Shown piece after piece: positions 8,328 to 15,978 of a DNA stretch of 38,174 bases. A program made the translations under genes and the position numbers. This DNA is from an uncultured Peptococcaceae bacterium (lineage in GTDB: Bacteria; Bacillota; Peptococcia; Peptococcales; Peptococcaceae). Each line of letters opens with the position of its first letter. Positions within the stretch are counted from its first letter, which is position 1. Under the pieces are notes generated by a model. That model ran no database searches. It was not told the origin of the DNA and saw only the letters and a list, made by a program, of their open reading frames with translations. The stretch spans positions 1-38,174 of the forward strand of contig CABUKW010000010.1 of the NCBI GenBank assembly GCA_902492275.1, in the 5' to 3' direction.

Positions 8328-9284
8328 ATGAATTTCATTCAAGAAGTATTACAGAAAAATCCGGTGGTGGCGGCGCCTATGGCTGGTATCAGTGATAGAC
8401 CGTCCCGTTTGATTGCCCGGGAATATGGCTGCGGTTTGGTTTATACCGAGATGATTAGTGCCAAAGCGCTCACCTATCAGAATAAGAAAACCTATTTGCT
8501 GATGAATATGGAAGGGGAGCAACAGCCTGTCAGCATGCAGATTTTTGGTTCAGAGCCTGCTGTGATGGCGGAAGGCGCTCGCATTATGCAGGATTATGGC
8601 GCGCAAATCATTGATATTAATATGGGCTGTCCTGTGCCCAAGGTGGTCAATAATGGCGAAGGCTCGTCATTGATGCGCAATCCGGAGCTGGCGGCAGAAA
8701 TTGTGTCGGCTATGGTGAAAGCGGTAACGGTGCCAGTGACGGTGAAAATCCGCAAAGGTTGGGACGATACCAGCGTCAATGCGGTGGCGTATGCCCGCGC
8801 CATGGAGGCAGCAGGAGCCAGCGCGATTGCTGTGCATGGGCGAACCCGCATGCAGTATTATAGCGGCAAAGCCGATTGGGATATTATTCGTCAGGTGAAG
8901 GCGGCAGTGGCAGTGCCAGTCATTGGCAACGGCGATATTTTTACGCCGGAAGATGGCAAGGCTATGCTGGAGCAGACCGGCTGTGACGGTATTATGCTGG
9001 GCCGCGGCGCGTTGGGCCGTCCTTGGCTTTACCGGCAGACGCTGGATTATTTGCGCACAGGCCAGTATGCGCCGGAGCCTGATTTGGAACAGCGCAAGCA
9101 GGTCATTCTGCATCATGCCCAGCTGATTTGTGCGGAAAAGGGCGAGTATGTGGCTATGAAGGAGCTGCGCAAGCACATTGCCTGGTATTATAAGGGCCTG
9201 CCCAATGCGGCCCGTATGCGGGATTTGATTAACACCGTATCAACCATGGAGGAATTGGAAGGGCTGCTGCAAATAAAATTTTAA
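8328..9284 (+). CDS. dus: tRNA-dihydrouridine synthase (DusB-like)
   Basis: A 318-residue FMN enzyme that reduces uridine to dihydrouridine in tRNA D loops using NADPH. The TIM-barrel N-terminus carries APMAGISDRPSRLIAREYG. The catalytic acid is Cys101 in NMGCPVPKVVNN. VTVKIRKGWDD, AVHGRTRMQYYSGKADW and GNGDI...GIMLGRGALGRPWL are typical flavin and tRNA contact strands. The C-terminal helical domain (about 250-318) is the tRNA-recruiting part. DusB-like is a reading by resemblance. The start at 8328 follows GGTTAGGAG; the in-frame TTG at 8322 is too close to that site. Confidence 0.93.
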   Translation: MNFIQEVLQKNPVVAAPMAGISDRPSRLIAREYGCGLVYTEMISAKALTYQNKKTYLLMNMEGEQQPVSMQIFGSEPAVMAEGARIMQDYGAQIIDINMGCPVPKVVNNGEGSSLMRNPELAAEIVSAMVKAVTVPVTVKIRKGWDDTSVNAVAYARAMEAAGASAIAVHGRTRMQYYSGKADWDIIRQVKAAVAVPVIGNGDIFTPEDGKAMLEQTGCDGIMLGRGALGRPWLYRQTLDYLRTGQYAPEPDLEQRKQVILHHAQLICAEKGEYVAMKELRKHIAWYYKGLPNAARMRDLINTVSTMEELEGLLQIKF

Positions 9285-9395
9285 ATTGTAAAGAGACAAG
9301 TTTCCCAATAAAATTTTGCCTTCTGTGAATATTATGTAAATCTCTGGTAATAATACTACTATCTTGGAAACATCATTCATTAGGAGGCAGAAAAA

Positions 9396-10127
9396 ATGGA
9401 AATGGAAAACGTATTGGAGAAAAACAGAACCATGCATTGCTTGATGCAGAAAGCGACAGTGGATGCGTTGGATTTTCAAAACGCAGCGGAGCAGCTGCAC
9501 GATTTGCTGCAGTGCAGTATTTATATTGTCAATGGAGAGGGCAATCTGTTGGGTTATTGCGATACCGACGGGATGCAGCTGTTTAGCCGGAAGGAGCTGG
9601 AAGAAAAATGTTGTCAGAAGGAAAATCAGGAATGGCTGGTATCCATCCGGCAGCCAGTGTATAATCAGTGGCATAACGGCAACTGTTTGGCCTTATTGCC
9701 GGTGGTGAGCCAGTCGGAGCGGCTGGGGATGCTGATTTGCGGCAGAGAACAGGAAGAATTTGCCGCAGAAGGTCAGCTTTTAGCCGAATATGCGGCTACT
9801 TTGGCTTCAGTGATGATGATTCGCGCTGCCAGCCGCAAAGCGGAAACAGAGGCTCGTAAAAAGAATGTGGTGCAGTTGGCGCTGGAGGTGCTGTCCTATT
9901 CCGAGCTGGAAGCGGTAAAATATATCTTCAGCGAGATTGACGGCAACGAGGGCTTTTTGGTAGCCAGCAAGCTGGCGGAAGAATATAAATTAACCCGTTC
10001 TGTTATCGTCAACGCACTGCGCAAGCTGGAGAGCGCCGGCGTGATTGACGCCCGCTCACTGGGCATGAAGGGCACCTATATCAAAATTTTGAACGATTAT
10101 CTGTATGAGGAACTGGCTGCCATTTAA
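9396..10127 (+). CDS. codY: GTP-sensing transcriptional regulator CodY
   Basis: A 243-residue protein with an N-terminal GAF domain (about 10-140) that binds branched-chain amino acids in the family, a linker helix, and a C-terminal winged helix-turn-helix. The DNA-binding segment TRSVIVNALRKLESAGVI, followed by RSLGMKGTYIKILN, is the signature of CodY. CodY represses nutrient-scavenging and amino acid genes when GTP and Ile/Leu/Val are plentiful. It is a little shorter than the Bacillus protein (259). In many Bacillota codY sits with clpQY/xerC, but here it stands alone after dus. The ribosome site TAGGAGG lies 8 bases before the ATG. Confidence 0.95.
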   Translation: MEMENVLEKNRTMHCLMQKATVDALDFQNAAEQLHDLLQCSIYIVNGEGNLLGYCDTDGMQLFSRKELEEKCCQKENQEWLVSIRQPVYNQWHNGNCLALLPVVSQSERLGMLICGREQEEFAAEGQLLAEYAATLASVMMIRAASRKAETEARKKNVVQLALEVLSYSELEAVKYIFSEIDGNEGFLVASKLAEEYKLTRSVIVNALRKLESAGVIDARSLGMKGTYIKILNDYLYEELAAI

Positions 10128-10141
10128 AATGCTCCATAGGT

Positions 10142-10177
10142 GTGAACGGTACCGTTTACCAGCTTGTGATAAACAAG
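10142..10177. promoter_or_regulatory. Palindrome and hairpin after codY
   Basis: GTGAACGGTACCGTTTAC (10142-10159) is an 18-bp near-perfect palindrome containing AACGGTACCGTT. It is followed by a small hairpin CTTGT/ACAAG (10163-10177). It may be an operator or part of the codY transcript end; there is no T run directly behind it. Confidence 0.3.
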
Positions 10178-10330
10178 AGTCGTTCAAAGTTTGTGCCAAA
10201 AACAATAAATAAGACAGTTATTTGTTTAGGAGGGCAAAGCTATTTTTTCAGGCTTTGTCTTTCCTTTATTTTAGAAGGCGTGGTTGCAATAAAGTTTTGG
10301 TTCTTCTATTCTTAGCTTTACCTCCGATAA

Positions 10331-10588
10331 AATGAAGCGGCACAACGCAGCTATCATTCTGCGAAACGGCGTTATACCGTTATAGAGCATCTCAACACGC
10401 ACATAAAAGGAAATCTGGTTGAAGCAACTGAACGATTTCTAAAAGGAGAGCGGAGATTCCTGTGTTGATATGATGACGAGCCTAATTTTGGAATGGTTTG
10501 GAGTCTCATATTTGATTTGAAAGATCTGATGATATAGCGGGCAGAGGATGCGAAGCAAGAAATTTGTTGTGGACAGCGGATTACATGA
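10331..10588 (+). pseudogene. Decayed 3' remnant, linear amide C-N hydrolase/C45-like
   Basis: One frame reads about 46 residues without a stop (with KRRYTVIEHLNTHIKG and EATERFLKGERRFLC), then a TGA. It continues as YDDEPNFGMVWSLIFDLKDL, then TAG, then a short tail ending at a TGA near 10588. The segment resembles the C-terminal end of Ntn-hydrolase-type enzymes (C45 acyltransferases and linear amide C-N hydrolases), where a W-S-hydrophobic-FDL strand closes the fold. I could not find a matching N-terminal half upstream. It is called a remnant because of the two in-frame stops; family assignment is tentative. Confidence 0.35.
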
Positions 10589-10636
10589 TATAGTACAAAG
10601 AAAATGCGATACTTTCGCTTAAGAAAGCAAGTGCAA

Positions 10637-10683
10637 CAAAAAGAGATGCCTTATGGTGAACAAAACGCATAAGGCATCTCTTA
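10637..10683 (-). terminator. Terminator of the beta-helix protein gene
   Basis: A 14-bp perfect stem AGAGATGCCTTATG/CATAAGGCATCTCT (10642-10655 with 10668-10681). Read on the minus strand it ends in TTTTTG. It lies about 30 bases past the stop codon. Confidence 0.9.
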
Positions 10684-10711
10684 TGTTGCGGATAAGACTG
10701 TGAGCGTGTTT

Positions 10712-12157
10712 TTATTCTGCTGCTGGAGCCGGGATACGTACCAGTTTGCCGTCTTCTACATGGAAGAAGATGTTGTTTTCAAAGTAGGTGCCGCCTGCCA
10801 TAATTTTATCTAAGCGGGTCTGTACGAAGGCGTCTTCATTCTCTGCTGGGTATGGAGAAACAATTTCATATTGATTGTCTTGCGCCATAGCTAAAACAAA
10901 ATCGCTTACAATCTTCCGTGCGCCAAAGTCGGAGTTACTTTCCAACACCAAATTGTCATCGCCAAAAAGCTGACCACTGACATACATTTTAGTTACGTAT
11001 CTGGCTTGAACAGTATTGCCGCTGATTTGGAGGGCTGGCATGGAAATGGCCTCTGTTAAGGTATCCAGATTAGCAGTCAAACCGATTGGGGACATGGGGA
11101 ACGCAGTGCGGGTGGTGATAATGGTATTGCCCGTGATTTTACCGTTGGTATTGGCATCAATGAATACGCCGCCCCGTTCATAGTTGTTATTTTCTTGGTT
11201 TTTCAGTGTTAGCTTGTTGCCAGTTATTTCGGCATAGCTGTTGCTGCCCAGATAAATTGCGGAATTGCTGCTGCCGAACACATCCATTTTTACTGTGTTG
11301 TCTTTGAGAATTACCGGAGCGTCCGGGGTGCCGCTGTGGACTTCAAGGGCGATACAGTCGCCTGGGTTTTTCAGGTTGCTTTGACCGCCAGTGCTGACTC
11401 CTTTGTTAAAATCAGAGATATTCATGTTGAAGTTTTTCACGGTAACGCCGTTGGATAATATCTCAATGCCGAAATCAATGGTACTGCCGTTACCGTCCAG
11501 TATAACAGGGCGTTTCACTTCCAGCTTGCCATAGACTTCGCCTGCGGTATTGAAATCTTGCAGGGTAATGGTGGAGGCTTGTGTGTTCAGTGCCAGTTTC
11601 AGCTGTTGATAGTTGGATACGGTTAAGGATTCCGGTTGTAGCGCAGAGGTTTCTTTATTGATCGTAATCGCTCCTTCAAGATAATCTACAGTTGCGCCCA
11701 AAGATTCGGCTACAGCCCGTAAGGGCAGCATCGTGCGGCCGTCCTTAATGACAGCGGCGGTGTCGATTGTTTCACTTGCATGGTTTATGGTTCCTTTTTC
11801 AGCATCCATGATAAAGAGATCCACTTGATTAGAGCCAATTGTAAAAATAGCCGCATTTTCATTGTTTTGTACCGTTACGGTTTTTGTGTCTGCTTCCCAA
11901 CTTACCTGAGCGCCCAAGGCCTGCCCTACAAACCGAACTGGTACCATAGTGCGGTCGTTTTCATCAATATAAGGCGCACAATCCATTGTGCTGGCGGTTT
12001 CTCCGATGCGGTAAGCCGTTTGCCCTACCGTCATATTTACGGATAGGCTTTCGTTGTCAGCCCAAGCCGGCATTGCAATACCAGTGGCCGCAAAAACAGC
12101 CAGTGTAGCTGCGGTTAAGGTTTTTTTCAATTTTTCTTTACTCCAGACATGTAACAT
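10712..12157 (-). CDS. Secreted protein: copper amine oxidase N-domain plus beta-helix
   Basis: A 481-residue exported protein. The signal peptide has Lys-rich start, hydrophobic core TAATLAVFAATGIAMP and a cleavage site AWA|D. Two repeats of the copper amine oxidase N-terminal-like domain follow: one with RTMVPVRFVGQALGAQVSWE and one with RTMLPLRAVAESLGATVDY. This domain is common in Bacillota surface proteins and does not imply amine oxidase activity. From about residue 190 the protein turns into Asn-, Gly- and Thr-rich repeats (ITGNKL, ITGNTI, ISGNTV) that predict a right-handed parallel beta-helix, as in pectate lyase-like proteins. No catalytic residues are recognised. It is probably cell-wall- or envelope-attached. 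The start has AGGAGGAAG just upstream; a longer frame is not supported. Confidence 0.82.
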   Translation of the reverse strand: MLHVWSKEKLKKTLTAATLAVFAATGIAMPAWADNESLSVNMTVGQTAYRIGETASTMDCAPYIDENDRTMVPVRFVGQALGAQVSWEADTKTVTVQNNENAAIFTIGSNQVDLFIMDAEKGTINHASETIDTAAVIKDGRTMLPLRAVAESLGATVDYLEGAITINKETSALQPESLTVSNYQQLKLALNTQASTITLQDFNTAGEVYGKLEVKRPVILDGNGSTIDFGIEILSNGVTVKNFNMNISDFNKGVSTGGQSNLKNPGDCIALEVHSGTPDAPVILKDNTVKMDVFGSSNSAIYLGSNSYAEITGNKLTLKNQENNNYERGGVFIDANTNGKITGNTIITTRTAFPMSPIGLTANLDTLTEAISMPALQISGNTVQARYVTKMYVSGQLFGDDNLVLESNSDFGARKIVSDFVLAMAQDNQYEIVSPYPAENEDAFVQTRLDKIMAGGTYFENNIFFHVEDGKLVRIPAPAAE

Positions 12158-12237
12158 AAACTTCCTCCTAAAAATAAAATTGTGGCAGCAGAAAAATAAC
12201 AAATATATCCGCGAAATCCTCAAATACTACCAAGAAT

Positions 12238-12266
12238 ATTATAGCTTAAATTATAGATGGTGTCTA
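12238..12266 (-). promoter_or_regulatory. Promoter of the beta-helix protein gene
   Basis: On the minus strand TAGACA (12266-12261), a 17-base spacer and TATAAT (12243-12238). The start codon lies about 80 bases further on. Confidence 0.75.
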
Positions 12267-12685
12267 TAGAATATATCGGAATTTATTATGCTAAGCTAGA
12301 AGTATTAAAAAAATCGTATTGGGGAGAACGTACAAAGGCATAAAGGAGACAGATTTGATTGAAAGAAGAATTGAAAGAAGATAAGATGGAACTGTCGCAT
12401 GAAGGTCTTTGCCGGTTGTGAATTTGCATCAGGAACACGGGAATTCTTTCATGCGGCAGTTCCGTTTTGAGAGCTTTGAAATCGTGCAATCTGGTTATTT
12501 CGGATGCAGTTTTCGTATGGAGAATCGCAAAGAATTTATGTCTGATCATTTCTAGTTGCGCTGGATTGTAGCAGAATCGCATCCCATCCAAAAAAGACGG
12601 ATTGAACGTAGTGTCCCTAGAAGGAGTTTTATGAATTTTCCAGAATATTCTAGTTATCATCACAGGCACACAGGTTCCTTGCTGT
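12267..12685. other. Intergenic region with a long inverted repeat
   Basis: About 420 bases without a supported gene. It contains 16-bp arms (12388-12403 and 12448-12463, GGAACTGTCGCATGAA against GGAACTGCCGCATGAA) around a 44-base loop. On the minus strand the repeat is followed by a pyrimidine-rich stretch, so it could end the two-gene DNA-processing operon. Short frames here (for example one of 23 codons at 12399) have no good ribosome site. Confidence 0.55.
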
Positions 12686-13438
12686 TCAGGGCTCTGGTTT
12701 AGGCTGAGTTTCCGGCATGTATTTTCGATAGCGGTGGGGCATATATTGGGTCTGCAGCCGTGGATTGGCCCGTTCAACAATAGTAATGGACTGAAAATAT
12801 TGCCGGAACAAATCAATGGTGTCGTCTTGCTTGTCCTGCAATAACTGAGCGGCATCTGCCTGGCTGAACGGCACAATGACGCTGCGCTGCAAATCATAGA
12901 GCAAAGCGCAGTTTCGCTTTTCATCGTGGACAATCAGCTTTTGGTCGGAAAACCGTTTTTGCAGATGGGGCAGCAGCAAAGGCAATTGATTGTGGTCTGG
13001 TGCGAAATGACCAAAATATACCTGCCAGTCAATCTGTTGAAAGCGCAGAAAACCTTTCATATGGTCATACTCCACCAGGACTTTATACCGGTAATCCTCC
13101 ACCTGCCGAATAATGGGATGTTGCTTGGCTCGGTTGATTTGGGCGCCGTTGGTAAAACAAAGCCGCAGATAACGCAGACCCAGCAAATCACAGTGGGGCA
13201 GCTCGCTAAGATAGAGCAGATAGAGATTGTGCATGGTGTCCGCAGAAATTTTTTGGCAGACGGAGCGGTAAATGCGTGCCGCTTTGTCTGCTTCCGTCGC
13301 AATGCTGTACGGTTGGGACAATAAATCGGCCTGATATTGGTCCTGCCGGCTGATATCGTAAATATCTTGGTCTTTGTAGGCGTAAAAATAGGCAGTCAGC
13401 AGACCGTCAAAGCTGCCGTCATATAAATAAAGGCGCAT
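12686..13438 (-). CDS. DNA metabolism protein, DUF4130/TIGR03915-type partner
   Basis: A 250-residue soluble protein that begins LYLYDGSFDGLLTAYFYAY, the hallmark of the family annotated as probable DNA metabolism protein, which is almost always found with the radical SAM gene upstream of it here. The C-terminal part (about 85-240) is the DUF4130 region, with FGHFAPDHNQLPLLLPHL and a tail ending RLQTQYMPHRYRKYMPE. In other bacteria this domain can be fused to a uracil-DNA-glycosylase-like domain, which supports a role in DNA repair or modification. The reaction is unknown. The gene starts 36 bases after the radical SAM stop, with an AGGAG site, forming one operon. Confidence 0.85.
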   Translation of the reverse strand: MRLYLYDGSFDGLLTAYFYAYKDQDIYDISRQDQYQADLLSQPYSIATEADKAARIYRSVCQKISADTMHNLYLLYLSELPHCDLLGLRYLRLCFTNGAQINRAKQHPIIRQVEDYRYKVLVEYDHMKGFLRFQQIDWQVYFGHFAPDHNQLPLLLPHLQKRFSDQKLIVHDEKRNCALLYDLQRSVIVPFSQADAAQLLQDKQDDTIDLFRQYFQSITIVERANPRLQTQYMPHRYRKYMPETQPKPEP

Positions 13439-13474
13439 AGATGGTTCTCCTTTTGTTTGAAACTGGTGCAGCCA

Positions 13475-14836
13475 TTAAAACAGCGGTAATAAATCGGCCG
13501 ATGTCTGGTTGGCTGCCGGCTTGTTTGTTGGGCTGGCCTTTGGAAAAAAGGCTGTATTGTCCAGCACTTCTACTTCGCCGAAGGATGGCGCAGCCGTTGG
13601 CTCAGGAAACAAACTAAGCTGCTCATAGGGCGAGTGGGCTTGCGGTTTTAAAGCCTGTAAAATGGCCTGTGGCTGGGGATTTTGCAGCCGATAATATTTT
13701 CCCTTGCAGGTGATAAAATATTGGGCCCGCTTTAACGAAATGTGCATGTTGATTAAATCGGCGAAATCCAAGCGGCCTGTTTTACGGGCGCTGGCAATGC
13801 GCTGAGCGCCCCGTACGCCAATGCCCGGTACGCGCAGCAGTTGTTTATAGGGTGCAGTATTAATTTCTACTGGGAAGCATTCTGGATGACGGATGGCCCA
13901 CATCACTTTGGGGTCGTAGTCCGGGTCAAAGTTGGGATTGGCTTCATCCAGCAATTCCTGGGCCTGGAAACCGTAAAACCGCATAAGCCAATCAGCCTGA
14001 TAGAGCCTGTTTTCCCGCAGCATAGGCGGCTGGGAAATCTGCGGCAGACGGGAATCCTGATTGAGCGGGATATAGGCAGAAAAATAGACCCGCTTCATAG
14101 AAAATTTTTGATATAAGGCAGAGGAAAGGCGTAAAATCTGCAAATCGCTTTCTCCTGAAGCGCCCACAATCATTTGGGTGGTCTGTCCGGCCGGTACAAA
14201 AGACGGCGTTTTGCGGGATAAAGCCCGTTCTTGTTTATGCTGCGCGATGCCCTGTTGAATTTGCTGCATGGGCAACAAAATGCTCTGCTTTTTCTTTTCC
14301 GGCGCCAATAAAGACAGGGAGCGTTCTGAAGGCAATTCCATGTTGACGCTAAGTCTGTCGGCCGCCTGTCCGGCTCGTTGGATGAGCGCAGGATTGGCGC
14401 CGGGAATGGCTTTTAGGTGGATATAGCCGTGAAAATGCTCTTCGTAACGCAGCTTTTCCACCACCTGTACCAAAAGTTCCATGGTGTAATCGGGAGAGCC
14501 GAGAATTGCCGAGCTGAGAAACAGCCCTTCAATGTAGTTGCGGCGGTAAAAATTCATGGTAAGCGCAACCATCTCGTCTACGGTAAAGGCGGCCCGGGGT
14601 TTATCGTTGGAACGGCGGTTCAAGCAATAAGCGCAGTCGTAGATGCAGTTGTTGGTCATTAATATTTTTAGAAGCGAAATGCAACGGCCATCGGCGGCAA
14701 AGGCATGACAGATTCCAGCCTTGGCGGCAGAGCCGACAGAGCCCCTAGGCCCTTGCCGAGTAGAGCCGGAGGAGGAGCAGGATACGTCATATTTGGCCGC
14801 GTCGGCCAGAATTGTTAATTTTTCCATGAGATTCAT
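13475..14836 (-). CDS. Putative DNA modification/repair radical SAM protein
   Basis: A 453-residue radical SAM enzyme of the type annotated as putative DNA modification/repair (TIGR03916). Near the N-terminus is the Ser/Gly-rich CSSSGSTRQGPRG motif. Cys64, Cys68 and Cys71 (NCIYDCAYC) ligate the SAM-binding iron-sulfur cluster. A TIM-barrel-like core follows, then a helix-hairpin-helix (LLRVPGIGVRGAQRI) that would bind DNA. The Pro-rich tail contains QLSLF (residues 406-410), matching the bacterial sliding-clamp-binding consensus QL[SD]LF, and ends DLLPLF. The start at 14836 has GGAG 7 bases away; the longer open frame to 15001 is not supported. The partner gene follows directly. Confidence 0.9.
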   Translation of the reverse strand: MNLMEKLTILADAAKYDVSCSSSGSTRQGPRGSVGSAAKAGICHAFAADGRCISLLKILMTNNCIYDCAYCLNRRSNDKPRAAFTVDEMVALTMNFYRRNYIEGLFLSSAILGSPDYTMELLVQVVEKLRYEEHFHGYIHLKAIPGANPALIQRAGQAADRLSVNMELPSERSLSLLAPEKKKQSILLPMQQIQQGIAQHKQERALSRKTPSFVPAGQTTQMIVGASGESDLQILRLSSALYQKFSMKRVYFSAYIPLNQDSRLPQISQPPMLRENRLYQADWLMRFYGFQAQELLDEANPNFDPDYDPKVMWAIRHPECFPVEINTAPYKQLLRVPGIGVRGAQRIASARKTGRLDFADLINMHISLKRAQYFITCKGKYYRLQNPQPQAILQALKPQAHSPYEQLSLFPEPTAAPSFGEVEVLDNTAFFPKASPTNKPAANQTSADLLPLF

Positions 14837-15004
14837 AGGCAAGCTCCATAATGAAGAATAAAATAGGGAAACCCAAAAAGAATATCTGTTTGCTATTATC
14901 ATAAAACATTTGTTTGTATATTGCAAGAGCCTTTTATAAATTTCTGCGAGAAATGATGCTGCGCCAACGATACAGAACGGTTGCAAAGATAGGAGGAACA
15001 AGGC

Positions 15005-15706
15005 GTGAGATTTTTACAGCGGCTCTATGAAATCTTTTTTCCGCTGCCGGCAGTTTGTCCTGTTTGTCTGCAGCGGCAGCAACGACTGCAGGTGTGCGCT
15101 GCCTGTGAAGCGGAGGCTTTGCGAAAGCGCAGCCTGGAAGGGCAATGCCAGCGCTGTCACAGTTTTGGCATAAAAAGTGGGGCTTGTCAGAGTTGCCGGC
15201 AATGGCCCCAGTATTTACTGGGCAATGTGGCAATCTGGCCTTATGAGGATGCTTGGCAGCAGGTGATTTTGGACTTTAAGTTTCGCAATAAGCCGTGGTT
15301 GGCAGAGGCTTTGGCTGCTGAGCTGCTGCCGGTTTTGCCGGAAAATTTTGATCTGCTGGTGCCGGTGCCGCTGCATCCTAACCGATTGCGGGAACGGGGC
15401 TATAATCAGAGTGCGTTGTTGGCCAAAGCATTGGCAGAGCAAAGCGGAATCCCGTGGCAGCCGTGCTTGCAGCGGGTGCGGGATACGCCCCACCAAACCG
15501 GCTTAAACCGCAGTCAGCGGCTAGAAAATCTGGAAGACGCCTTCGCGCTGCACAAAAAAGCCAACATCGTCGGTAAGCGTATTGTAATCGTCGATGATGT
15601 GTTTACAACGGGAACGACGTTGCGCCAATGCGCCAAAGTTTTGCACCAGCATGGTGCCAGTCAGATTTTAGGCGTAACCTTGGCCAGCGGGCGGGGACAT
15701 TTTTAG
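15005..15706 (+). CDS. comF: ComF family protein
   Basis: A 233-residue phosphoribosyltransferase-like protein related to the DNA uptake factor ComF. The N-terminus carries paired cysteines (CPVC, CAAC, CQRC, CQSC) that should bind zinc. The C-terminal half contains the amidophosphoribosyltransferase-type pocket, with VPVPLHPNRLRERGYNQ and the PRPP-binding motif VIVDDVFTTGTT. In competent bacteria ComF helps bring single-stranded DNA into the cytoplasm; in others the role is unclear. It starts with GTG, preceded by AGGAGG at 8 bases. It is divergent from the radical SAM DNA pair, sharing a 168-base intergenic region. Confidence 0.92.
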   Translation: MRFLQRLYEIFFPLPAVCPVCLQRQQRLQVCAACEAEALRKRSLEGQCQRCHSFGIKSGACQSCRQWPQYLLGNVAIWPYEDAWQQVILDFKFRNKPWLAEALAAELLPVLPENFDLLVPVPLHPNRLRERGYNQSALLAKALAEQSGIPWQPCLQRVRDTPHQTGLNRSQRLENLEDAFALHKKANIVGKRIVIVDDVFTTGTTLRQCAKVLHQHGASQILGVTLASGRGHF

Positions 15707-15716
15707 GATAAAACAA

Positions 15717-15836
15717 CCATCCACAATATTTTAACAAATTATCAACAACTGATGGTGGGTTGGACTGGCATCATAGAGCCAATATTGTTAAGTTATCCAC
15801 ATTATCCACAGATGGGATAGCATGTTCTGTGGATAA
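15717..15836. promoter_or_regulatory. Cluster of DnaA boxes
   Basis: Three perfect DnaA boxes TTATCCACA lie in 44 bases: 15793-15801 and 15802-15810 on the plus strand, abutting, and 15828-15836 on the minus strand. A one-mismatch box TTATCAACA is at 15739-15747, and a two-mismatch box CCATCCACA at 15717-15725. The segment from 15724 is partly repeated from 15780 (CAATATT, then TTAA, then the box). An AT-rich stretch follows to about 15890. No dnaA or dnaN is in the window, so this is more likely a DnaA titration or regulation cluster than oriC, although an origin cannot be ruled out. Confidence 0.8.
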
Positions 15837-15978
15837 CTTTTTATAAAAATCAAACTTGTAAAAAAGTTGTAAAATAATAAGAAACATCTTGCAAAGTATG
15901 GGGAGAATGGCTATCATTTATTTTATATGAATTCTATTTTATTTATCAGATAAGGTGAAATGAGAGGAGTATTTTTCA

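Noticed and set aside
8667..9176. A 169-codon minus-strand frame opposite dus
   Set aside because: The dus frame carries the catalytic Cys and all family motifs; the opposite frame is His- and Arg-rich and has no ribosome site.
12286..12933. A 215-codon minus-strand frame overlapping the DUF4130 gene
   Set aside because: It overlaps the start of a well supported family gene in another frame, has no ribosome site, and reads as low-quality protein rich in Ser, Cys and Thr.
15717..15890. Chromosome replication origin
   Set aside because: The boxes fit, but dnaA, dnaN, recF, gyrB, rpmH or other usual origin neighbours are not in the window, so only a DnaA-box cluster is claimed.
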